DNA from: Frankia alni ACN14a
Lineage (GTDB): Bacteria; Actinomycetota; Actinomycetes; Frankiales; Frankiaceae
Direction: 5' to 3'
Assembly (NCBI RefSeq): GCF_000058485.1
Contig: NC_008278.1
Span: forward strand, 6,628,962-6,692,961
DNA: 64,000 nucleotides
Both the position numbers and the translations under genes were made by a program. The notes below the pieces were generated by a model. The model was not told the DNA's origin and made no database searches. It saw only the letters and a program-made list of their open reading frames with translations. Shown here piece after piece: positions 47,900 to 56,850 of this stretch; position 1 is the first letter of the stretch, and each line of letters begins with the position of its first letter.

Positions 47900-48518
47900 G
47901 CGTTCGACCTGTGGACGGCCGGCCCGTGGGCAGCCCACCCGTAGCGGTCCGACCGTAGCGGTCCGACCGTAGCGGTCCGACCGTCGACCTACGGCCCGGC
48001 CGGCCGGCTCCGGAGGGTAACTCCGGAGCCGGCGTCCGGCGCCGTTCCCCCCGCCCGTCACCGCTCCCAGCGCACCTCCCGGCAGCGGGTGGGCGTCCGT
48101 CCCGACAGCGGCGACGCGGCGGCGGCGCGGCGGGAGTCGTGGAAGACCCCCCAGACAGCCTCCACGACCCCCGCCCCCGGTCTAACGAGACGGCGGCCCG
48201 TTCGTTACGGGTGGCGGCGGCGCGAATTTCGAGCGGTCCCGCAGTGATCATCCGATGCCGTCGGGCGGTCGACCCGCCCCGGCTACGTACGGCCGGCGGA
48301 CCGGCTCGGCTCGGGTGGGCCACCCGCCGCCGGCACGTCTCGGTCATCACGGAAGGATTACAGCCGCCCACAGCCCGTGATATCGCGTGGCTGAAACCCC
48401 CAGGGGAAAGCGCGGAGAAGAAATAAACGTAACAAGACCGTGCAACATGCCGACCCGCCCGCTCCGGCCAGATAGCCTCTGCTTCACCGGGAGCCGGAAA
48501 GAATGCGGGGAGGTGACG
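47900..48518. other. Intergenic stretch between fumC and sthA
   Basis: About 620 bases. A 14-base repeat GTAGCGGTCCGACC occurs three times at about 47940-47985. A perfect hairpin follows at 48004-48032. The right end (about 48405-48450) is AT-rich (GAGAAGAAATAAACGTAAC) and is the probable sthA promoter area. A frame at 48139-48426 is open but does not look coding. Confidence 0.5.
48004..48032. terminator. Hairpin terminator downstream of fumC
   Basis: Perfect 12-base inverted repeat CCGGCTCCGGAG (48004-48015 and 48021-48032) with a 5-base loop GGTAA, 105 bases after the fumC stop. There is no T tract, as is common in GC-rich actinobacteria. Confidence 0.75.
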
Positions 48519-49928
48519 GTGTTCGACTATGACGTCCTCGTCATCGGGTCCGGACCCGGCGGGCAGAAGGCTGCGATCGCGGCAGCCAAGCTCGGCCGGC
48601 GGGTCGCGATCGTGGACAAGCGGGAGATGATCGGCGGTGTCAGCATCAACACTGGCACGATCCCGTCCAAGACGCTTCGGGAGGCCGTTCTCTATCTGAC
48701 CGGCATGTCGCAGCGCGAACTGTACGGGTCGAGCTACCGGGTCAAGGACGACATCACCGTGGGTGACCTGTCCGCCCGGACCAGGCATGTGATCAGCCGC
48801 GAAATCGATGTCATCCGCAACCAGCTCAGCCGCAACCACGTCACGCTGCTGACGGGCCTGGCGAGCTTCATCGACCCGCACACGGTGAGCGTGCGGGCGG
48901 CCGGGGACATCGAGGACCGGCGGGTCCAGGCCGAACGGATCATCATCGCCACCGGTACCCGGCCCGCGCGGCCGGACACGGTCGACTTCGACGGCCGGAC
49001 GGTGGTGGACAGCGACCAGATCCTGGCCCTCGAACGGCTGCCGCGGTCGATGGTCGTCGTCGGCGCCGGGGTGATCGGCATCGAGTACGCCTCGATGTTC
49101 GCCGCCCTCGGCACCAAGGTGACGGTCGTCGAGCGGCGGGACCGCATGCTGGACTTCTGTGACGTCGAGATCGTCGAGGCCCTGAAGTACCAGTTGCGGG
49201 ACCTGGCGGTGACGTTCCGCTTCCGCGAGTCGGTGGTGTCCGTCGAGCGGCACAACGGCGGGACGCTCACCCTGCTGGAGAGCGGCAAGAAGCTGCCCGC
49301 GGACACGGTGATGTACTCGGCGGGACGGCAGGGACTCACCGACATCCTCAACCTGCCGGCGGCGGGCCTGTCCGCGGACAACCGCGGCCGGATCAAGGTC
49401 GGCTCCGACTTCCGCACCGAGGTCGAGCACATCTACGCCGTCGGCGACGTCATCGGCTTCCCGGCGCTCGCCGCGACCTCGATGGAGCAGGGCCGGTTGG
49501 CCGCCTACGCCGCGTGCGGCGAGAACGTCAACGCGATGCGGGCGGAGCTCATGCCGATCGGGATCTACACGATCCCGGAGATCTCCTACGTCGGACGGAC
49601 CGAGGACGAGCTCACCGAGCTCGCGATCCCGTTCGAGGTGGGCATCGCCCGGTACCGGGAGCTCGCCCGCGGCGCGATCCTGGGCGACTCCTACGGGATG
49701 CTGAAGCTGCTGGTCAGCCCCGAGGACCGGAGCCTGCTGGGGGTGCACGTGTTCGGCACCGGCGCCACCGAGCTGATCCACATCGGGCAGACGGTGATGG
49801 GGTGCAACGGCACCATCGACTACCTGGTCGACAGCGTCTTCAACTACCCGACGCTGGCCGAGTCCTACAAGGTCGCGGCACTCGACGCGATGAACAAGAT
49901 GCGCGCCGTCGCCCGCTTCAGCGGCTGA
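48519..49928 (+). CDS. sthA: Soluble pyridine nucleotide transhydrogenase
   Basis: A 469-residue flavoprotein disulfide reductase-fold protein that transfers hydride between NADH and NADP. FAD motif [12 protein letters not shown] at the start; second dinucleotide motif [16 protein letters not shown] near residue 185. The redox CxxxxC of lipoamide dehydrogenases is replaced in [11 protein letters not shown], as in SthA/UdhA. GGGGAGG ends 5 bases before GTG 48519; GTG 48513 is less likely. Confidence 0.9.
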   Translation: MFDYDVLVIGSGPGGQKAAIAAAKLGRRVAIVDKREMIGGVSINTGTIPSKTLREAVLYLTGMSQRELYGSSYRVKDDITVGDLSARTRHVISREIDVIRNQLSRNHVTLLTGLASFIDPHTVSVRAAGDIEDRRVQAERIIIATGTRPARPDTVDFDGRTVVDSDQILALERLPRSMVVVGAGVIGIEYASMFAALGTKVTVVERRDRMLDFCDVEIVEALKYQLRDLAVTFRFRESVVSVERHNGGTLTLLESGKKLPADTVMYSAGRQGLTDILNLPAAGLSADNRGRIKVGSDFRTEVEHIYAVGDVIGFPALAATSMEQGRLAAYAACGENVNAMRAELMPIGIYTIPEISYVGRTEDELTELAIPFEVGIARYRELARGAILGDSYGMLKLLVSPEDRSLLGVHVFGTGATELIHIGQTVMGCNGTIDYLVDSVFNYPTLAESYKVAALDAMNKMRAVARFSG

Positions 49929-49970
49929 TCCCGCCGCTGCGGCGACCCCGACATCAGCAGCACCCACGCA

Positions 49971-50021
49971 CCCCCGTCGCGGGCCGAGGTACAGCTCCCG
50001 GTCCAGAGCACGCGACGGGGG
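49971..50021. terminator. Hairpin between convergent sthA and beta-lactamase genes
   Basis: An 11-base perfect inverted repeat CCCCCGTCGCG (49971-49981) and CGCGACGGGGG (50011-50021) encloses 29 bases. A third copy of GCGACGGGGG follows at 50031. It may act as a bidirectional terminator. Confidence 0.55.
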
Positions 50022-50067
50022 ACGACGGCCGCGACGGGGGACGCGCCGCGGCGCGGACCGGACGCCG

Positions 50068-51186
50068 CTACCCGGCGGCCGTCGAGCTTCTCGCCGCCTT
50101 CCAGGCCAGCGCGGACAGACCCTGCACCGTGGTGACGCCGGACTGCATACTCGGCCCGTTCTTCGTGTAGACGGCCATGATGTAGTCGCGTCCGGCGCCG
50201 TGGACATGCGCCAGGCTCGTGATCACCCAACCGCTGGTACGGGGCAGCCAGCCGTTCTTCAGCTCCACCATGACCCCCGTCGGCACGCCGCCGGTCAGGC
50301 CCCACCGCTGCGCCGGGATCACGGTCCTCAGCAGGCCGCTCACCGTGGCCCGCCCGGCGGCCGACAGGGTGCCCGGGTAGGCGATCGCGCGCAGCACCGC
50401 GAGCTGGTCGGCCCCGGTGGTCCGGGTCAGCCCCCACCTGCCGCCCGGGCCCGCCGTCGTCGCGTGCATGCCGAGACGGGCGAAGAAGGCGTTCATTGCG
50501 GGCGCGCCGCCGACGTCGGCCCACAGGGCACTCGCCGCCGCGTTGTCGCTGACCGAGATCATCCGCCGGGCGAGGGCCTGCTCGCGGGCCGTGAGCCGAC
50601 CCGACGCGCCCGCCCGTCGCACGAGCGCCGTGAGGATGTCGAGCTTGACCGAACTCGCCGTCTCGTAACCGGCGACCGCGGGGTCGGTGTAAACGGCCGT
50701 GGTGCCGGCGACCGCGTCGTACATGGCGACGCTGACGTGCCCCGGCCGGCCCGCAAGGTAGCTCCGGAACCGCGCCGCCAGGCCGCTGGACGCGGCACCG
50801 CTCACCGCCGCGATCGGTTCGACCCCGGCGAGACCGCCGGCCCGCCCCGTCACGACCGCACCGTCCGCCGCCGCCGCCGACGCCGAGGGCACCGCCGAGG
50901 CGAGGGGCACCGCCGAGGCGAGGGGCACCGCCGAGGCAGCAGGCACCGTCCCCGCGACCTGCCCGCCGCGTCGCGCCTTCGCCGGGCGGATGATCTCGAG
51001 GGCCGGTGCCGGCCCGGCCGACGCCGGGGCCGAGACCGCGGCGGGCGCGCGAGCGGCCGTCGGACCGCCGAGCCCCGCCGACCCGGGCGCCTCGCCGGCC
51101 GGCCAGTACGTCACGCCCCCGGCCACACCGGTGACAGTCAGCAACACCACACATGCGCCCCAGCGGCGCGCCACTCGTCCAGACAC
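50068..51186 (-). CDS. Class A beta-lactamase-like serine hydrolase, exported
   Basis: A 372-residue protein. A signal sequence (ACVVLLTVTGVAGGVTYW) precedes a long Ala/Pro linker with ASAVPL repeats and then a penicillin-binding/beta-lactamase fold: active-site SSVK (S-x-x-K), SDN in ISVSDNAA and KNGW in place of KTG. The usual class A Glu166 region is not obvious. It may be a wall hydrolase or D,D-peptidase-like protein rather than a true beta-lactamase. GTG start is the only reasonable one. Confidence 0.8.
   Translation of the reverse strand: MSGRVARRWGACVVLLTVTGVAGGVTYWPAGEAPGSAGLGGPTAARAPAAVSAPASAGPAPALEIIRPAKARRGGQVAGTVPAASAVPLASAVPLASAVPSASAAAADGAVVTGRAGGLAGVEPIAAVSGAASSGLAARFRSYLAGRPGHVSVAMYDAVAGTTAVYTDPAVAGYETASSVKLDILTALVRRAGASGRLTAREQALARRMISVSDNAAASALWADVGGAPAMNAFFARLGMHATTAGPGGRWGLTRTTGADQLAVLRAIAYPGTLSAAGRATVSGLLRTVIPAQRWGLTGGVPTGVMVELKNGWLPRTSGWVITSLAHVHGAGRDYIMAVYTKNGPSMQSGVTTVQGLSALAWKAARSSTAAG
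50877..50945. repeat. 18-bp in-frame repeat encoding ASAVPL units
   Basis: Three to four units of 18 bases (gccgaggcgaggggcacc-type) encode the ASAVPL hexapeptides in the linker of the beta-lactamase-like protein. They remain in frame. Confidence 0.82.
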
Positions 51187-51454
51187 GCCGCCTGTCTAAC
51201 TAAGGCGGACCAATTTAAGAAGAGTACGGAGGAAAACGACATCAATCTTTTACCGCTACGACAAGGAGAACCCGAAAAGCGACAACGATGTTTCCCTCCC
51301 GATGAACGTTAAGCCGCTATAGACGTATATTAGCGGCGACTCGGCAGGGTGACCTCTTTGCGCCGAAACGCAGTTGAGCGAATACTCGGACGGAGGCACC
51401 GATTCCGGCCCGGCGTCATTCAGAACGGTTCCGGGCCGATGACGGGAGGGGCGC
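51187..51454. other. AT-rich divergent promoter region
   Basis: About 270 bases between divergent genes. The segment 51200-51345 is much richer in A/T than anything nearby. A dyad GCCGCTA / TAGCGGC (51313-51319 and 51331-51337) encloses TAGACGTATAT and could be an operator or hairpin. No small gene with a good ribosome site was identified. Confidence 0.5.
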
Positions 51455-52558
51455 GTGGCGAAGCAGGCTGGCGGGGCGCAGGCCGCAGCGCTCGGGGCTC
51501 AGGCCCCACCGCTCGGGGCGATGGAGCGGCCGGCGGGGCTGTTCGTCGGACTCACCACCCTGGACACGATCTACCGGGTCCGACACCCACCCGGGCCCGA
51601 CGAGAAGATCGTCGCCGACGATCTCGTGGTCGCCGCGGGCGGTCCGGCGACGGGCGCGGCCGTGGCCTTCGCCCACCTCGGCGGCCGGGCGACGCTCGTC
51701 AGCGCGGTCGGTTCCGGTCCGCTGGCCGCGGCGGCGCGGGCGGATCTCGCCTCGCTCGGCATCCGGCATCACGACCTGCGGCCGGGCGAGCCGGTCCTGC
51801 CGATCTCGGCGATCCTGGTCAACGCGGCCGGGGAACGGGCGGTGGTGTCGGCGCACGGCGCGCTGCCGGTCGCCGCGCCGGTCACCGCGGACGCCGCGCG
51901 GACTCTGCTCGCCGGAGCGGATGTCGTCCTCGTCGACGGCCACCAACCCGACGCCGCCGTCAGCATCCTGGCAGCCCGCCGACTGCTGCCGACGATGTCG
52001 ACGGCCACGCCCGAACCGGCGGCCCCCAGGGCCTCGACGCGGCCGCCCGGGACGGCGCCCCCGGCCGAGACAGCAACCACGGCCGAGACAGCAACCCCGG
52101 CCGGGACGGCGACCTCGGCCGGATGGCCTCCCGTGGTGTTCGACGGCGGTTCCTGGAAGCCGGGGACCGAGCGGCTGCTCCCCCACGTCGACGTCGCGCT
52201 GTGCGGGTCGGCCTTCCGGCCGCCGGGCGTCGGCGCCGACGACCCGGACGGCGTGCTGGGTTACCTGCTGGCGCACGGATGCTCCTTCGCCGCGGTGACG
52301 CGCGGTCCCGGCCCGATCCGGTGGGCGCACGGACAGGTCCGCGGGGAGGTCCGGCCCCCGGCGGTCCAGGCGGTGGACACGCTCGGCGCCGGCGACGTGT
52401 TCCACGGGGCGTTCGCCTGGTCGATCGCGGGCCTGCCCCGGCTCACCACCGATGCGCTGGTGGAGGCACTGGCCGCGGCGTCGCGGGTCGCCGCCCGGTC
52501 GGTGACGAGCTTCGGCACGCGCTCCTGGCTGACCCGAGGCGCGGCACGGGCCGAATGA
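51455..52558 (+). CDS. PfkB-family carbohydrate kinase
   Basis: A 367-residue ribokinase-fold sugar kinase. The N-terminal motif VAAGGPATGAAVAFAHLGG and the C-terminal DTLGAGDVFHGAF, with the catalytic Asp and anion-hole GAGD, are intact. Between them, at about residues 190-225, is a Thr/Ala repeat insert ([15 protein letters not shown]-type) encoded by a 15-18 base unit. The GTG start has GGGAGGG 4 bases upstream. The phosphorylated sugar is unknown; the neighbour on the other strand is another small-molecule kinase. Confidence 0.88.
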   Translation: MAKQAGGAQAAALGAQAPPLGAMERPAGLFVGLTTLDTIYRVRHPPGPDEKIVADDLVVAAGGPATGAAVAFAHLGGRATLVSAVGSGPLAAAARADLASLGIRHHDLRPGEPVLPISAILVNAAGERAVVSAHGALPVAAPVTADAARTLLAGADVVLVDGHQPDAAVSILAARRLLPTMSTATPEPAAPRASTRPPGTAPPAETATTAETATPAGTATSAGWPPVVFDGGSWKPGTERLLPHVDVALCGSAFRPPGVGADDPDGVLGYLLAHGCSFAAVTRGPGPIRWAHGQVRGEVRPPAVQAVDTLGAGDVFHGAFAWSIAGLPRLTTDALVEALAAASRVAARSVTSFGTRSWLTRGAARAE

Positions 52559-52633
52559 GTCCTCTGGTCCCATGGCCGTGATCTGGCCGGAGGGCGGACT
52601 GGCGGCCCGGCGGCGGGCGCCCTGCCTGTCGGC

Positions 52634-53329
52634 TCAGCGGGCGGGCGGCGGCGTGTCCGGGGGCAGCCGGACCAGGTAGTCGGCGCGCGGCGCCGTCGCG
52701 TCCACCAGGCGCAGATTGGCGAGATCGTTCTGCTCGACCCATTGTCGGGCGGCCGGTCCGCTGCGCCCGCCGGCAGTGTGCCGGGCGATCAGACGGGTCC
52801 GGGCGATCTCCTCGTCGACCTGGAGAAACCAGGTCTCGTCGCAGCATGCTCGCACCTGCGCCCATGCTCCGGCGCCCAGCAGCAGATAGTTCCCCTCGCA
52901 GATCACCAACCGCACGGTGGGCGGAATCCGGTGCGCTCCCGGGACCGGCGCGTCGTGAACACGGCTGAACGACGGCGCGTCCACCTCCCGCGGCCCGCCG
53001 GCACGCAGTCGGGCCAGCAGGGACGCGTAGCCCGCGGCGTCGAACGTCTCCGGGGCGCCCTTGCGATCGGCGAGACCGAGCCGGGCGAGCGTGGCGTTCG
53101 GCAGGTGGAAGCCGTCCATCGGCGCCTGCGCGACGAGCCTCGGGCTCGTGCCGTGGCGGGCGTCGAGCTGCGTGACGAGCCAGTCGGCGAGGGAACTCTT
53201 CCCCGCGCCCGGCGGCCCGGCGATCCCGAGCAGGACGCGCCCGCCCGCCGCCAGAAGCGCCTGCGCCCTCGCCAGCGCGCCCGCCCGGCCGATCAGCATG
53301 CCGGGCCGGCCCGGTGCACGAGGATCCAT
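52634..53329 (-). CDS. P-loop nucleoside/pantothenate-kinase-like protein
   Basis: A 231-residue P-loop kinase resembling the uridine kinase/YggC group. Walker A is GIAGPPGAGKSS near residue 36; the substrate loop MDGFHLPN and the VICEGNYLLL strand are typical. These enzymes phosphorylate nucleosides, pantothenate or fructose-like sugars; context next to a PfkB kinase suggests sugar metabolism, but the match cannot decide. Convergent with the PfkB gene. Confidence 0.82.
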   Translation of the reverse strand: MDPRAPGRPGMLIGRAGALARAQALLAAGGRVLLGIAGPPGAGKSSLADWLVTQLDARHGTSPRLVAQAPMDGFHLPNATLARLGLADRKGAPETFDAAGYASLLARLRAGGPREVDAPSFSRVHDAPVPGAHRIPPTVRLVICEGNYLLLGAGAWAQVRACCDETWFLQVDEEIARTRLIARHTAGGRSGPAARQWVEQNDLANLRLVDATAPRADYLVRLPPDTPPPAR

Positions 53330-53424
53330 CCGCCGATGGTGTCACCGGCCCGCGGCGGGTGAGCGCGACGGCGAGGCGCCAGGAGGCAGGCCCGAAGGGG
53401 TGCGCAGGTCAGAAGGGGTGCGGG

Positions 53425-53670
53425 TCAGAAGGACAGGCCGCCGGTGGCTGCGATGGCCTGGCCGGTGACCCAGCGGGCGGCGTCGCTGGCCAGGAATGCG
53501 ACCACGTCGGCGATGTCGTCGGGCCGGCCGTTGCGGCCCGCGGGGGTCATCGCGGCCACCTGGTCGAAACGCTGCCGGTCGTGGGCGGTGACGCCGTCGG
53601 TCTCGACGAGCCCGGGGAGTACGGCGTTCACCGTGATCCCGCGGTGGCCGAGCTCCTTGGCCACCGCCAT
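53425..53670 (-). pseudogene. C-terminal remnant of a short-chain dehydrogenase
   Basis: An 81-residue frame matching only the last third of an SDR: AVAKELGHRGITVNAVLPG (the strand after the active-site helix), then PDDIADVVAFLASDAARWVTGQAIAATGG. The cofactor-binding Gly motif and the YxxxK catalytic residues are missing. The ATG lies 1 base after the stop of the molybdopterin subunit gene, so a deletion seems to have joined the fragment to this operon. Confidence 0.75.
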
Positions 53671-53671
53671 T

Positions 53672-56245
53672 TCACCGCGCCGGTCCCGTCTCGCCGCCGG
53701 CGTGCGGCGGCGCGGCGTCCCTGACGGTCATCCACACCCGTTCGGGATGCAGGGGCAGCTCGTGGACGTGGCGGCCGAGCGCCTCGGCGACCGCGTTGCC
53801 GATCGCGGCGGGCACCGCCGGGGAGCCGGTCTCGCCGAGGCCGTGGATGCGCGCCCCCTCGGGGCCGGCCGGATCCTCGGTCATCCCGACGCTGAAGGTG
53901 TCCGGCAGGTCCCGGACCGACGGGATGCGGTAGTCGAGCAGGCTGTCGGTGAGCAGGGCACCGGTCTCGCCGCCCCAGCGCATCGCCTCGGACAGGGCCT
54001 GACCGACCCCGAACGCCACATTGCCCTCGCACTGCAGCTCGGCGAACGTCGGGTGGATGACCCGCCCGGCGTAGCTCTCCACGTGCAGGTCCACGACGCG
54101 CACGGCGCCGGTCTCCAGGTCGACCTCGACCTCGGCACCGGCCGCCGCGTGGAAGAAGTGCGGGGTGACGACGCCCTGGCCGGTGTCCGGGTCGAGCCCG
54201 CCGTCGCTGGCATGCACCTCGGAGACGGTCAGGCCGCCGACCTTCGCCCGGTCGAGCACCTCGCGGTAGTCGAGCCCGCCGGCCGGGACGACGCCGCCGG
54301 CCGCCGCAGCGACACCGGCGGGCACGGCGACACCGGCGGGCACGGCGTCCTCGGCGTCCTCGGCGGGCACGGCGGGCACGGCGTCCTCGGCGTCCTCGGC
54401 GGGCACGGCGGGCACGGCGTCCTCGGCGTCCTCGGCGGGCACGGCGGGCACGGCGGGCACGGCGTCCTCGGCGGGCACGGCTGCCGGGTTCGTCACCGCC
54501 CGTACCCGGCCGGCGCGCACCTCGACGGCGTCCTCGGTGACGCCCAGCAGCGGCGCGGCCAGTGCGGCGAGCCGGGCGCGCAGGGCGGCTCCGGCCCGCT
54601 CGACCGCGACGCCCATCATCAGCGTCGACCTCGACGAACTGGTCGTCTGGTCCCAGGCGGTCGTCGCCGAGTCCGGGTAGGTGACGTGCACCCGGTCCAG
54701 CGCGACGCCGGTGGCGTCCGCGGCGATCTGGGCCAGCACGGTGCGGGCACCCTGGCCGATCTCCACCGTCGAGCAGATCACCGTGAGGTTCGCCTGTTCG
54801 TCCAGCTTCAGGGCCACGGTGGACGTCGACGGGGTCACCGTCGTCTTGAGAATGGTCGCGACCCCGCGCCCGCGGACGATCCCGGGAGAGATCTCGCGAC
54901 GGCGGGTGCCGGCGGGGCCGGCGTCCCAGCCGATCCGCCGGGTGACGGTGCCCAGCAGGTCGATGAGGTGGAAGTCCTCGATCGGCTGGCCGGTGGCGAA
55001 CGCGTCGCCGGGAGTCAGCAGGGTGCGCCGGCGCAGCTCGACCGGGTCGAGGCCGAGATGCTCGGCGATCAGGTCGGTGTGGTTCTCGTACGCCCAGGCC
55101 ACCTGAGGGATGGCGTAGCCGCGGAACCCGCCGGCCGGAGTGGTGTTCGTGTAGACGGCGTAGGAGTCGATCGACACGTTCGGGATGCGGTAGGGCCCGG
55201 CGGCGCTGTAGCCACCGTTCTTGATCGTGCGCGGGGAGATGTCGGCATAGGCGCCGGCGCCCCAGAGGATCTCCACCCGGCGGGCGAGCAGGGTGCCGTC
55301 GCCGGTGAACCCCGTGCGGATGCGGACCAGCGAGCTGTGCCGGGCGACGGTGGCGAACTCCTCCGCCCGGGTCAGCTCGACGCGCACCGGGCGGCCGTCG
55401 GCGACCCAGGCGAGCACCGCGACCAGCGGTTCCAGCCGCGGGTAGGTCTTCGCCCCGTACGCTCCGCCGACGTTGAGGATGCGCACCCGCACCCGGCTCT
55501 CCGGCAGCCGCAGCGTCTCGGCGACCTGCGAGCGCACCGTGAACGGCGACGCCGCCGACGTCCAGATGTCGGCCGCCCCGCCGCGCACCGTCGCGACCGT
55601 CACGTGCGGTTCGAGCGGCACGTGCTGCTGCTGCGGGGTGCGGAACTCGTGCGCGAGCACGTGGTCGGCGGCGGCGAGGGCGGCGTCGGCGTCGCCGCGG
55701 CGCAGCCGGAAGTGGTTGCAGACGTTGCCGCCGTCCTCGGTGTGCAGGACGAGGTCGGGGAAGGTCATGACGTCGCGGGTCGGCACGTGGTCGTGCAGCC
55801 GGGGCGCGCCGGGGGCCATCGCGGCGTCCGGGGTGAACACCGCGGGCAGCGGGTCGTAGTCGACCCGGATGGCGGCGGCGGCCTGGCGGGCCGTGTCCAG
55901 GTCGCGGGCGATCACGGCCGCCACCGGCTCGCCGGCGAAGCGGACCCGGCCGATCGCGAGCACCGGCCGGTCCGGCAGCACCGGCCCGAAGAACGGGTAC
56001 GGCGCGTCCGCGGACATCGCCCACTTCTCCAGGTCGGCGCCGGTGACGACGGCGACGACGCCGCGCTGGCGACGGGCCGCGGCGACGTCGACGGCGCGCA
56101 GGGTGGCGTGCGCATGCGGGCTGCGCACCAGCGCCGCGTGCAGGCAGCCCGACGGGGTCAGGTCGATCGCGTACGGGAAGCGGCCGGTGACCCGGTCCGG
56201 GCCGTCGCTGGCCGGCACCCGCCGACCGGCTGCCCTCACCGCCAA
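53672..56245 (-). CDS. Molybdenum hydroxylase large subunit with repeat insertion
   Basis: An 857-residue xanthine dehydrogenase/CoxL-family molybdopterin subunit. Cofactor and active-site segments: [38 protein letters not shown] and the catalytic Glu in [13 protein letters not shown]. About 50 residues of [15 protein letters not shown] repeats (about 588-636) are inserted between conserved blocks, encoded by near-identical DNA units. It overlaps the 2Fe-2S subunit gene by 10 bases. It should hydroxylate a heteroaromatic or aldehyde substrate. Confidence 0.88.
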   Translation of the reverse strand: MAVRAAGRRVPASDGPDRVTGRFPYAIDLTPSGCLHAALVRSPHAHATLRAVDVAAARRQRGVVAVVTGADLEKWAMSADAPYPFFGPVLPDRPVLAIGRVRFAGEPVAAVIARDLDTARQAAAAIRVDYDPLPAVFTPDAAMAPGAPRLHDHVPTRDVMTFPDLVLHTEDGGNVCNHFRLRRGDADAALAAADHVLAHEFRTPQQQHVPLEPHVTVATVRGGAADIWTSAASPFTVRSQVAETLRLPESRVRVRILNVGGAYGAKTYPRLEPLVAVLAWVADGRPVRVELTRAEEFATVARHSSLVRIRTGFTGDGTLLARRVEILWGAGAYADISPRTIKNGGYSAAGPYRIPNVSIDSYAVYTNTTPAGGFRGYAIPQVAWAYENHTDLIAEHLGLDPVELRRRTLLTPGDAFATGQPIEDFHLIDLLGTVTRRIGWDAGPAGTRRREISPGIVRGRGVATILKTTVTPSTSTVALKLDEQANLTVICSTVEIGQGARTVLAQIAADATGVALDRVHVTYPDSATTAWDQTTSSSRSTLMMGVAVERAGAALRARLAALAAPLLGVTEDAVEVRAGRVRAVTNPAAVPAEDAVPAVPAVPAEDAEDAVPAVPAEDAEDAVPAVPAEDAEDAVPAGVAVPAGVAAAAGGVVPAGGLDYREVLDRAKVGGLTVSEVHASDGGLDPDTGQGVVTPHFFHAAAGAEVEVDLETGAVRVVDLHVESYAGRVIHPTFAELQCEGNVAFGVGQALSEAMRWGGETGALLTDSLLDYRIPSVRDLPDTFSVGMTEDPAGPEGARIHGLGETGSPAVPAAIGNAVAEALGRHVHELPLHPERVWMTVRDAAPPHAGGETGPAR
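54335..54482. repeat. In-frame repeats encoding VPAEDAEDA units
   Basis: GGCGTCCTCGGCGTCCTCGG blocks alternate with GGCGGGCACGG blocks in a 36-45 base higher-order unit, about three to four times. They encode the inserted Ala/Pro/Glu/Asp repeats of the large subunit and do not break the frame. Confidence 0.85.
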
Positions 56246-56850
56246 CCCTCGACCTCGGGCCGCCCCTGCACCACGGCCTCGGCCTCCGCCTGGGCCCTGG
56301 CCTGGGCCTGGGCCTTGTTCCGGGACTTGGTCTCAGACCCGGCCTGCGGCGGCGAGACGGCGGGCGGGTGGCCGTTCAGCCGGTCGCGGGCGTCCAGGAC
56401 CGCCTCGAGGATCTTGACGTAGCTGCCGCACCGGCACAGATTGCCGGCGAGCACGGTGCGGATGCGTTCGCGGTCGGCGTCCGGCTCGGCGGCCAGCAGC
56501 GCCACCGCCGTCAGGATGAACCCGGGCGTGCAGTAGGAGCACTGGAACGCGGTGTGGTCGATGAACGCCTGCTGCACCGGGTGCAGCTGTCCGTCGCGGG
56601 CCAGATCCTCGATCGTGCGCACGGCCCGCGTGCCGACCTGCTCCACGGGCAGCAGGCAGGAGCTGACCGGCGCGCCGTCGAGCAGGACCGTGCACGACCC
56701 GCAGACCCCGGCCGTGCAGCCCGGCCGGGCGCCGTACAGATCCAGCTCCCGGCGCAGCACGTCAAGCAGGGTGTGATGGCCCCGCACGGACACCTCCACC
56801 ACGTCCCCGTTGACCTCCAGGGGGAGCGTGTGCCGGTCGTCCGGGGTCAT
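56236..56850 (-). CDS. Molybdenum hydroxylase 2Fe-2S subunit
   Basis: A 204-residue small subunit (CoxS/NdhS type). The plant-type 2Fe-2S cluster is ARPGCTAGVCGSCTVLLDG with the fourth Cys in SSCLLP; the second cluster is CSYCTPGF and LCRCGSY. It passes electrons from the Mo site to FAD. The C-terminus ends in an Ala/Gln/Glu helix repeat (AQAQARAQAEAEA). ATG 56850 overlaps the preceding gene stop as ATGA. Confidence 0.92.
   Translation of the reverse strand: MTPDDRHTLPLEVNGDVVEVSVRGHHTLLDVLRRELDLYGARPGCTAGVCGSCTVLLDGAPVSSCLLPVEQVGTRAVRTIEDLARDGQLHPVQQAFIDHTAFQCSYCTPGFILTAVALLAAEPDADRERIRTVLAGNLCRCGSYVKILEAVLDARDRLNGHPPAVSPPQAGSETKSRNKAQAQARAQAEAEAVVQGRPEVEGWR

Noticed and set aside
48139-48426. 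Small rightward frame between fumC and sthA
   Set aside because: No ribosome site, no domain and random composition.
51349-52581. Long Arg-rich frame overlapping the PfkB gene
   Set aside because: It is a shadow of the PfkB gene, which has conserved motifs and a strong ribosome site.
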